From positions 186,001 to 250,000 of the forward strand of contig JASJOS010000008.1 of the NCBI GenBank assembly GCA_030068525.1: a stretch of DNA of 64,000 bases, written 5' to 3'. Origin of the DNA: Xanthocytophaga flava. GTDB taxonomy: Bacteria; Bacteroidota; Bacteroidia; Cytophagales; 172606-1. The position numbers and the translations under genes were made by a program. The notes below the pieces were generated by a model that saw only the letters and a list, made by a program, of their open reading frames with translations, was not told the DNA's origin and ran no database searches. Shown piece after piece: positions 37,101 through 43,464 of this stretch (positions within the stretch are counted from its first letter, which is position 1; each line of letters starts with the position of its first letter).

Positions 37101-38607
37101 TGAAGAATGTAAAATGGTATCACAAGGCAATGAACTGGGTGACTTTCCAATCATTGCAGATCTGAAACCTACAGCCTCCAATTCGGAAGTGGATGTGTTT
37201 ACAGCCCCTCAGGCTTCATTCAATATGGAAATTGGGAAAGAGATTGTAATGGAAAATGTTCAGAATGAAACGCATACGTACCGGGTTGTGCTGGATAAGT
37301 TCAGCATTGTACAAAACAAAAAGCCATTGACGGCCAGTATGGAATGGAACAAAACCAAAGATGTCGCAATGCTGCGTACCTATGAAGTGCTCCCTGGCAA
37401 TGCGCAACTGACGGCCCAGGTGAAAATTCACTGGGAGAAGAAAGGTGCGAATGGGGTTTGGGAAAGCCTCAAAGATGAAAACGGAAGTGTAGATTATGAA
37501 TCCAAAGAAGTTTCCTTTAAAACCGGGCCTCGTCCGGAATCGATTCCAGACAATAACGTAGCCTATAGCTATCCGGTGAAACGTCAGTATAACTTCTTGA
37601 AGAATGAGTCTTCCCAAGGCTACATCCAACTCAAACAGGATCAGCGCTATTTATTCGAAAGCGGCACTGGAAGCCAGGCTTATCAGTTTCTGGCACGCTT
37701 TGAGAGAACTACTGGTAAAACAACCGATATTGGTATGCAGTATGATCCTTCCCAGAAACGGGTAAAGTTTGCGATACCTGCTGATTTAACGAATGAAACC
37801 GTTTATCAGTTCTCTCTCGTACGCAAACCGGTAGAAAGTGGACAGGTAGATAAGAACCTGCAACGAAGCGAAATAAAGACTACTGTAAATGACAGTAGCA
37901 GTGTAGTTGTTCGAAATAATACGCTGGAGGGAACAGTTCTGCAGGCGAATGAGAAGAAGATGTATGAGAGTGCTTTTCGTACCAGTAAATACAATAGCTT
38001 TACAGAAAAGGTAAATAGTTGGTCTGGAGAGCAAAGTTTATTTGCTCAAAATACAAACGGTACCTTAAGTTTGGCTATGCGGGCTAATACCTCGGAAACA
38101 TTCGATGCCTTCGAACTGACGGGTAATGCAGGTGAGGCAGTGATGCCCCCACTAGTACAGATCGAAGCATCAGCTGATAATGCATGGTACAGGAACACTA
38201 TCTACCCATTATTATATCAGTACTATGGCAAGGATATTTCCGGACTTACTATTGAGTCCCGGGATACGACTTTGTGGGGTGTACCTCCACTGAGAGCTTT
38301 GAAACTATTCTCCAACGAGGAGCGCAACGGATACGTTTTAGATGAATCTCATATTACATCAGGTTTAGCTCCTTTCCAGCAGGGAACCGTTACAGTAGAG
38401 TATTATCTGTCCTTTACCGGAAAGAATGACTATGAAGAGTTGGTTAACAAAGCGATCAATTCAAAAGTGCGTTCTGTTTGGATTGAGAAGTTACGAAGTT
38501 CTATAGCTTACCATGGGCTGGAAAAGGGTGTTTACCCGGTTGTTATAAAATATGTATTGCCAGACAAAACAGTAACGGCTCAACGAACAATCAATATTAA
38601 GTTTTAA
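34114..38607 (+). CDS. very large uncharacterised exported protein (1497 aa)
   Basis: A signal peptide (FLWLIFFILGMSFSGYAQ) precedes ~1470 residues rich in beta-type sequence. No catalytic motif, FN3 or SprB repeat, or T9SS sorting tail is recognisable. Gly/Met-rich hydrophobic stretches occur around residues 620-700 and 770-850 (for example YLNMQGGIKGLGQGGM), and the C-terminus ends in a strand (TAQRTINIKF). Base composition resembles that of the N-terminal half of the toxin gene. It probably belongs to the same surface cluster, as a giant partner or scaffold, but this rests on location only. A terminator follows. Confidence 0.75.
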   Translation: MRTNVYSGLSFLWLIFFILGMSFSGYAQQATPVINTGKSVTALENHVQSILQYVVDNKKTVDQLSQDNLADLPVGIARKIGNTTYIIAIDSARFDPRTSNWSLTAYTSVTLPGSTQPLAFAGRNIIFNQGGISASADTRLALISTQTIPLSQATRLELPGDGRNYVSFNCNGFQAINLKGVFRFNGEMLQPDTRLAPQDTVVSATLEINATDLNNLIFNTQITPFQVKGIKDFSFLVRSATVDMSDLANPPGISLPVEYQQDLGENILLWRGFYLKEVDVTYNGLDSTGSENTTKTKATNTVDNGKRPVFTARNLLIDDSGVSGSFSAFHLLTLQNGSADGWPFSIDSLGVKLAHNRLAGGGLAGYMQIPLLGDESFGYRAEMEQKKDNIDYRFAIQTTITHSYKGALGEIKLNKGCVISMAKRNGKMMPSALLHGTLSVKISELELSEVAFENLGLVTQKPYIVSGVFAIDGKKQAKSVGFPIQIDSIRAGVFQNQVGLGVGVSLNLMNQEDKPPLAKTYIQMLAKIEQVQTQSGDAKEVHQRWKLDKIKVDDIILQMETSAISMKGRLTLFSDDRVYGNGFRGSIKFGLKKVLDSDIEALAYFGSKSTFRYWHVDVAVPVGNVPLMPPAPVFLKAIMGGMSYHMVQQGSQMPDFSKMGVESASASPAAISTPQITGSEKIYLPDSTTGLSFLAGVALVVGADKACNADVMLEVAFREGGGMKYVQFNGAAYFMTNMADRPRGTKAVPSPLYATMKMLYDNENRVFHANMQGYLNMQGGIKGLGQGGMIGEMVIHVDPKDWYVYIGRPSQMLGIDLAGVANAQAYFMVGTKIESLPLPPSEVIEIVGKSNVRQFDAGMVNGGRGFALGARFSAGFDSKDKDGKERYRPFYATIRIGGGADVMLRDYGKNTYCEGRSGSVGINGWYASGQAYVFLIGRVGIIIKKNRRFDILDLGAAALLQAELPNPTWMKGVVAGRFSILGGLVKGKFHLDFESGEECKMVSQGNELGDFPIIADLKPTASNSEVDVFTAPQASFNMEIGKEIVMENVQNETHTYRVVLDKFSIVQNKKPLTASMEWNKTKDVAMLRTYEVLPGNAQLTAQVKIHWEKKGANGVWESLKDENGSVDYESKEVSFKTGPRPESIPDNNVAYSYPVKRQYNFLKNESSQGYIQLKQDQRYLFESGTGSQAYQFLARFERTTGKTTDIGMQYDPSQKRVKFAIPADLTNETVYQFSLVRKPVESGQVDKNLQRSEIKTTVNDSSSVVVRNNTLEGTVLQANEKKMYESAFRTSKYNSFTEKVNSWSGEQSLFAQNTNGTLSLAMRANTSETFDAFELTGNAGEAVMPPLVQIEASADNAWYRNTIYPLLYQYYGKDISGLTIESRDTTLWGVPPLRALKLFSNEERNGYVLDESHITSGLAPFQQGTVTVEYYLSFTGKNDYEELVNKAINSKVRSVWIEKLRSSIAYHGLEKGVYPVVIKYVLPDKTVTAQRTINIKF

Positions 38608-38621
38608 ATAAGCACCTTTCC

Positions 38622-38656
38622 AAAGCCTGTATGTCAAAAGTACAGGCTTTTTCTTT
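38622..38656 (+). terminator. terminator of the 1497-aa protein gene
   Basis: AAAGCCTGTA (38622-38631) pairs with TACAGGCTTT (38641-38650), followed by a T-rich tail, 15 bp after the stop codon. Confidence 0.85.
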
Positions 38657-38769
38657 TACAGTATAGTTAGTGTGAATTAGATAATGATGTTATAGGATGT
38701 GAGTTTTATTGCATGTTGTCTTTTGTCTTATCTTACAATTGGATGGAACGGAGATCAACAGTTGAGGAC

Positions 38770-39011
38770 GTACTCAATAAATTTTGATGGTCAAATTCTT
38801 TATTTTGATAATGTCTAAAATCGCTACTAGACTGATTTTTTAAACTCTTGCTTCCACTTGCTGATTAGATTGGCATGGACTTCAAAATTTTTGGATAATT
38901 CCGCTAATGTTTTCTTGTTTTATAGCTTCCAATCCCAAATTAAGTCTTGGTTGAGCTTGGGCTACTTTAGCCTAAAAACTGGCTCTGTATTTTTTGCGTT
39001 TTCCTTTTCAC
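38770..39011 (-). pseudogene. decayed IS3-family transposase orfA
   Basis: The minus strand from a possible GTG at 39011 reads KRKKYRASF, a stop, then AKVAQA, and after a frameshift AELSKNFEVHANLISKWKQE FKKSV followed by two stops. This is the helix-turn-helix half of IS3/IS911 OrfA (PF01527). At least one stop and one frameshift are present and no orfB follows, so it is a fossil. It sits between the surface cluster and the Crp/Fnr gene. Confidence 0.8.
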
Positions 39012-39119
39012 TAGTTTATTTTTTATGTATTGGGTTATCCTTCAGACGAATGGAGGAGTTATTTACTCAAGAAAGGTAGTTAAACAATAAGGGCTACTTC
39101 TATGAAAACGATGGGTGAA

Positions 39120-39695
39120 TTATAGTTTTTTAGCCTTTCGTAGCATACTTAAAAAAGCAGCAGTGATACCCAGATAGCTGGCAATGTGTTTTTGGGCAAT
39201 GCGTTGTTCCAGACCCGGGTAATGATGGCGAAATTCGTGGTATCGTTCTTCCGCCGTTTGGGATAGATTGGACGTAATGCGTTGCTGATATAAATCAAAT
39301 CCGTTTTGTGTAAGAATACGAAAAAAGCGTTCGAGTTTTGGCACTGTCTCAAACAGTTCTTCCAGGCTGGGCAATGATATGCAATACACGTAGCTCTCTT
39401 CTAACACCTGGATTGAATTGAGTGCAGGCTTTTCTTTAAAAAAGCTGACAATATCACAGGCCCACCAATTTTCAGGGTAAAAGCAAATCGTATGCTCTTC
39501 GCCCTGTTTGTCTGTGTAAAATAGGCGTAGACAACCTTGTTTAACAAAATACATGGTACGGTTGATTTCCCCTGGCTGCAGCAGAAAGGTGCGTTTGGCT
39601 ACCTTTTTCTGCTGCATCAGGGCAAGCGTTTTTTCCTCTTCCTGCTCAGAAAGTTCAATATGCATTGCCAAGTTGGCCAGGATCAGTTCGTGCAT
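39120..39695 (-). CDS. Crp/Fnr-family transcriptional regulator
   Basis: A 191-aa protein with a cyclic-nucleotide-binding-type beta barrel (FLLQPGEINRTMYFVKQGCLRLFY, HTICFYPENWWACDI) and a C-terminal winged helix (EQRIAQKHIASYLGITAAFLSMLRKAK). No Fe-S Cys motif of the FNR type is seen, so the ligand is unknown. It is downstream of a DUF1330 gene on the same strand (35-bp gap), probably co-transcribed. A second member of the same subgroup is at 54608. Confidence 0.88.
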   Translation of the reverse strand: MHELILANLAMHIELSEQEEEKTLALMQQKKVAKRTFLLQPGEINRTMYFVKQGCLRLFYTDKQGEEHTICFYPENWWACDIVSFFKEKPALNSIQVLEESYVYCISLPSLEELFETVPKLERFFRILTQNGFDLYQQRITSNLSQTAEERYHEFRHHYPGLEQRIAQKHIASYLGITAAFLSMLRKAKKL

Positions 39696-39730
39696 GGCGC
39701 AAATTAAGTATTACCCGGTAATGTAAGGTA

Positions 39731-40078
39731 TTACAACGCAGTTTTCTGGGTCATAAACAGTTTTAAATCTGTGAGTGCAGCTTCTCGTTGTGGACCTGCG
39801 ATTGTGTGATAAGCTTCACTTTCCGCAATGGTTTTAAATGCCTGGGCGGTCGGATACTCCACCAGAAGAATCGCATCCCAATCGTCTTGTTCTGACGCAA
39901 CGATGTTGCTAACAACCTCGCTCATCAGCATTACTTTAACCCCCTCAATACCAAGCTGAGAGACCACCTGATTGAAAGCAGGAATATAGGTTTCCATGTA
40001 ATGGGCTTTGTCTCTGAATTTTAACATGTTCAGCATAAGTACCGGGCCGTTAACCTGGTCAAAATCGGGTAGTCTCAT
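39731..40078 (-). CDS. DUF1330-like small protein
   Basis: A 115-aa protein resembling the DUF1330/dimeric alpha-beta barrel group: PVLMLNMLKFRDKAHYMETYIPAF at the N-terminus, then WDAILLVEYPTAQAF and a helix with the AYHTIAGPQREAAL pattern. Members are small cytoplasmic ferredoxin-like folds, often of unknown function. It starts at ATG 40078 and precedes the Crp/Fnr gene, which may regulate it. Confidence 0.75.
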   Translation of the reverse strand: MRLPDFDQVNGPVLMLNMLKFRDKAHYMETYIPAFNQVVSQLGIEGVKVMLMSEVVSNIVASEQDDWDAILLVEYPTAQAFKTIAESEAYHTIAGPQREAALTDLKLFMTQKTAL

Positions 40079-40280
40079 TGTCTTTAAGATTAAGGATTAT
40101 AGAAATAAGGGGCAAAACAAAAGAACTGGTTGTCCGAAAGTTTCAGATTATTCCATCCGGAATAGGACACTTGTTTGATAGAATACACTTTGCTAGGGTA
40201 TTCTTGGGTATGTGGTATCATCTTCCATGTTTTCCCTGTAACAAAGGTCGAAAGCAATGGGCTGAAAAAAGTTTAACTAG

Positions 40281-40676
40281 TTGAAGATTTTAAAAAAGAA
40301 CACTCTCATAGGGATACATCGTAGTGGTATTACTCCTTTCCTGCATCCATTACCAGCAGATTTGGATCAGGAAGAAAAGGCTTATCAGAAACAAGTGGAA
40401 GTCTGGGCACAAGGGGAAACGGCCTATGCCCGTTTGCAGGCTCTTCGTCCTGAAACACTACTGCCTGCACTGGCTGATTCTCCCGCAGGCCTGGCCAGTT
40501 GGATCATTGAAAAGTTCCAGCGGTGGGGTGATTGCCGATCGGATCCGGACACACATTTTGGCCGGGATAAACTTGTAGATAATCTGAGCTTGCACTGGTT
40601 TGCCTTGGGAGGGGCAGGTGCTGTCCGCCTTTATCATCAAGCAGGCCGTGATCCGGGAATGTCCGGACGTGTGTAA
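40281..40676 (+). pseudogene. internal fragment of an epoxide hydrolase
   Basis: The 131-residue frame (TTG start) matches the middle of EHN-type epoxide hydrolases: IGIH, then EEKAYQKQVEVWAQGETAYA, LRPETLLPALADSPAGLASW, IIEKFQRWGDC and LSLHWFALGGAGAVRLYHQA. The N-terminal domain with the nucleophile Asp and the C-terminal catalytic His are both absent, and the frame stops after DPGMSGRV. Only about a third of a normal ~380-aa enzyme remains, so it cannot be active. Confidence 0.8.
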
Positions 40677-40852
40677 GTCTGAGTACTTAGTTCCTTAACA
40701 GAGGAAAGTAGTCTGGCAGGATTACTTACTACCATGGAAATATACAACCATGAAAAATATCATCATATAAGTGGGCCGTTTACTTCACTATATCCACACC
40801 ACTTTTCTGAAAGCTTTGCCAATCCCTTAACAGTCCGAAACAAACTATCTTT

Positions 40853-41257
40853 ATGCAGACAGATCTTCAAGCTATTGTATCAACCTTTTTAACTGTATTG
40901 GAAAACCGTAAGTCATCCGATGAAATCGAACCGTTTTATCATCCGGATGCTATTCAGATTGAGTATCCCAACACGCTAACCAAAAACCTGACCAAACGGA
41001 ATCTGCAACAACTGAAGGCTGCTTCTGACAGAGGATTGAATGTATTGCAAAAAGCAAGATATGAAGTGTTGCACTCCTATGTATATGGTAACACTGTAAT
41101 TATTGAAGTTATATGGACCGGTCTTCTCAATATCCCATTAGGAAACATCCCGGTAGGTGGAGAAATGAAGGCCTATTTTGCTCAGTTTTTTGAGTTTATG
41201 GATGGAAAGATCATTCGTCAGCGTAACTATGATTGTTTTGATCCTTTTGGAGGCTAA
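40853..41257 (+). CDS. NTF2-like/SnoaL-type protein
   Basis: A 134-aa cytoplasmic protein of the SnoaL-like fold: an N-terminal helix (IVSTFLTVLENRKSSDEIEPFYHPDAIQ), an Arg/Lys-containing middle and C-terminal strands (VIIEVIWTGLLNIPLG, YFAQFFEFMDGKIIRQRNYD). The final DCFDPF matches the common end of this family. No signal peptide. Ligand unknown. It stands alone between the epoxide hydrolase remnant and hxlR. Confidence 0.78.
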   Translation: MQTDLQAIVSTFLTVLENRKSSDEIEPFYHPDAIQIEYPNTLTKNLTKRNLQQLKAASDRGLNVLQKARYEVLHSYVYGNTVIIEVIWTGLLNIPLGNIPVGGEMKAYFAQFFEFMDGKIIRQRNYDCFDPFGG

Positions 41258-41410
41258 GGCAACAGCGATATAGGGTAGAAGATGCATTTTACTGGAAAAG
41301 GAAAACTATGATTAATAGAGCTGATAGTGTACATGTTAATTTAATTGTTGTTTGAGTAAGTGATATGTATGCAGTGGGATGTCTACCCATGAAACCCTGA
41401 ATAAAAAATA

Positions 41411-41737
41411 CTACCCTACATACTCCAATCCCCATTTATATAATTCATTGATAATGGGTTCCAGCTTTTTCCCTTTTTCTGTTAATGTATATTCTACCGT
41501 AGGGGGAACCGTTGCAAAAACCTCTCTGGTTACAATCTTGTTTTCTTCCATATTCTTCAATTCTTTGACTAACATCCGGGTATTGATGCCTGCAATCATA
41601 CGTTCCAACTCACTGAATCGCTTTTTTCCCTGAAACAAAGCGTAGATAATAGACATAGCCCATTTTCCGCCAATAACATCTAAAATTTCCTGCAGGGTAC
41701 ACCTGTCTTTACTTTTTTTTATCTTTTTCTCGCTCAT
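41411..41737 (-). CDS. HxlR-family transcriptional regulator
   Basis: A 108-aa winged-helix protein: CTLQEILDVIGGKWAMSIIY, FSELERMIAGINTRMLVKEL, then TVEYTLTEKGKKLEPIINEL, the full HxlR signature with an N-terminal Cys as in redox- or electrophile-sensing members. It is divergent from the short-chain dehydrogenase at 41853. HxlR proteins usually control the divergent oxidoreductase gene, and a palindrome lies between the two. Confidence 0.92.
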   Translation of the reverse strand: MSEKKIKKSKDRCTLQEILDVIGGKWAMSIIYALFQGKKRFSELERMIAGINTRMLVKELKNMEENKIVTREVFATVPPTVEYTLTEKGKKLEPIINELYKWGLEYVG

Positions 41738-41794
41738 AAATAGTTGATTTTGTGTTTTGCTTTACTTTGTGGTATTACTTCACATTCGTGTAAC

Positions 41795-41808
41795 TACTTT
41801 CAAAAGTA
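41795..41808. promoter_or_regulatory. candidate HxlR operator
   Basis: TACTTT-CA-AAAGTA is a perfect 6-2-6 palindrome in the divergent hxlR/SDR gap, 45 bp before the SDR start. Binding by the adjacent HxlR is inferred. Confidence 0.45.
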
Positions 41809-41852
41809 AAGTAATGGATTTACTTTTACAACTCATTTTAAAACAGATTAAT

Positions 41853-42626
41853 ATGTACCATACATTAGAAGGCCAGATCGCATTGGTCACTGGCGGAACA
41901 AAAGGTATCGGAAAAGCGATTGTTGAAAAACTTAGTGATTTGGGTGCACACGTTATTGTGACAGCACGTAGCGAACCCAAAGTGAAAATTGGATCTGATT
42001 TCATTCAGGCAGATCATTCTCTGCCAGAAAGTGCAGATATCATTGCCAGGGAAATACTCGAAAAGTATGGCAAAATAGACATTATTGTGAATAATGCAGG
42101 TGCAAATCTAAGCCCAGGCGGAGGCTACAATACACTGCTGGATGAACACTGGAACACTGAGTTTCAACTGAATTTGATGGCAGCCGTACGCATCAATAAA
42201 GCATTATTACCAACTATGATAGCGCAAAATAGCGGTGTGATAATCAATATCTCTACGGGTGCAGCCAAACAGCCCATTTGGGATTTGACTATGTCTTATT
42301 CAGCTGCAAAAGCAGCACTAAATGCATACAGCAAAGCCTTGGCAAGTGAAGTGGGTGCAAAAGGGATACGTGTAAACGTGGTAGCTCCGGGTGTTGTTAA
42401 AACCCCTTTAATGGAAGAATTCATTGAAAATATAGCGAAAACGTCAAATATGACAATAGATCAGGCTTTTCAGTCTATAATGGATAAAGTAGGAAATGTC
42501 CCATTAAGTAAAATGGCTGAACCTGAGGAGGTTGCCAACGTAGTAGGTTTTTTGGTTTCTTCGGAGGCAAGCTATATTACAGGTGCTATTTATTCGGTTG
42601 ATGGAGGTGCCTTACCTGTAATCTAA
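41853..42626 (+). CDS. short-chain dehydrogenase/reductase
   Basis: From the ATG at 41853 (YHTLEGQIALVTGG) the protein has 257 aa, normal for a classical SDR; the longer frame from 41757 adds a hydrophobic extension that overlaps the regulatory region. Motifs: TGGTKGIG cofactor loop, NNAGA, catalytic Ser in INISTGAA, YSAAK Tyr/Lys pair, and the C-terminal YITGAIYSVDGG. The positive residue after the Gly-rich loop (RSEP) suggests NADP(H). Likely controlled by the divergent HxlR. Confidence 0.9.
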   Translation: MYHTLEGQIALVTGGTKGIGKAIVEKLSDLGAHVIVTARSEPKVKIGSDFIQADHSLPESADIIAREILEKYGKIDIIVNNAGANLSPGGGYNTLLDEHWNTEFQLNLMAAVRINKALLPTMIAQNSGVIINISTGAAKQPIWDLTMSYSAAKAALNAYSKALASEVGAKGIRVNVVAPGVVKTPLMEEFIENIAKTSNMTIDQAFQSIMDKVGNVPLSKMAEPEEVANVVGFLVSSEASYITGAIYSVDGGALPVI

Positions 42627-42668
42627 AATAATCCCTTAAAACCAGATTACTGGTTTTAAGGGATTATT
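42627..42668. terminator. perfect 19-bp hairpin downstream of the SDR gene
   Basis: The arms AATAATCCCTTAAAACCAG and its complement (ending 42668) surround an ATTA loop. The hairpin starts right after the SDR stop codon and overlaps the end of the converging SusD remnant, so it probably terminates both directions, although the T tail is weak. Confidence 0.65.
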
Positions 42669-42911
42669 GGTAATACCCTGGGTTCTGAAGTAAATTTTTA
42701 TTGGCATCAATCTGACTCTGCGTGATAGGTAAAAGAACCCGGTGATACCATCAGGCAAGGATTGGAGTATGAGTATAGCATTGGTAAAGGTACTCGCCAC
42801 CCTGGTATTTAATCTGTTAGTGGAATAGATTTCATAGGTTTCTGGCCATTTGATGAATAAGGCCCACTGTACTAAAATGCAGTAGACCTTGTTTTTTGAA
42901 TATCTATCCAT
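42664..42911 (-). pseudogene. C-terminal remnant of a SusD/RagB-family protein
   Basis: On the minus strand one frame reads IKWPETYEIYSTNRLNTRV and LPDGIT; after a one-base frameshift the family tail follows: RVLLPITQSQIDANKNLLQ NPGYYQ and stop. The ITQSQIDANKNLxQNPGY ending is characteristic of SusD proteins (starch/glycan-binding lipoproteins paired with SusC). No SusC gene or SusD N-terminus is nearby, so this is the last trace of a lost polysaccharide utilisation locus. Confidence 0.8.
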
Positions 42912-43464
42912 AAAAACTTTAGTTGATTGGGATCTTTCTATTTAACTCCTAGTTCAGTCAGATCTATTCCATATATACCAATTGCAGCCTCTTCCAACTT
43001 TTTTAGACTTTCGTTAAAAATATATAGTCATAGATGTCTTTGACATAAGCAGGATCAATGATTAATAATCAGTCTGAGAGCGAGCTTCTTCGCCTTCTTA
43101 CCGTATTCAATCTCTACCTCTGATGTGTACTATTCGTCTGATAACACAATTTTAATATATCTATCTACTTTTGCATTTTATTTTTTCTTACTTTTAGCAA
43201 GTTACCAACTGCTTCTCTATTTTAATCAACTAATCTGCTTTGAGAAAGAATAGATAGACCTTCATTCCATGTTCTGATACTTTCTGAATGCAGATCATTT
43301 GACAGTATCCTGAAACAGATTATGCTGAAACAGATTTGGATAAGTTTGTGATTACCTTCCTTGATTTCCACTCTATTTTTTGAATTGGCCAACACGCTTT
43401 GGTAGCTATTTTTTAACCATTAACCTTTATTTTATTTATTTTTTACACTTTCACTATCAACCAG
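42912..43464. other. degenerate region upstream of the sugar dehydrogenase gene
   Basis: About 550 bp, AT-rich. The minus strand shows short protein-like pieces (IFNESLKKLEEAAIGIYGID, LTELGVK) separated by stops near 42940-43180, possibly another decayed gene that I cannot identify. The last 100 bp before 43465 are T/A-rich. Confidence 0.3.

Noticed and set aside
38858..39079. 73-aa plus-strand membrane-like ORF
   Set aside because: Opposite strand reads as IS3 OrfA; the hydrophobic plus frame is its shadow.
40078..40284. 68-aa plus-strand ORF between DUF1330 and the epoxide hydrolase remnant
   Set aside because: Alternative start, no folded-protein pattern, lies in the promoter region of the minus-strand unit.
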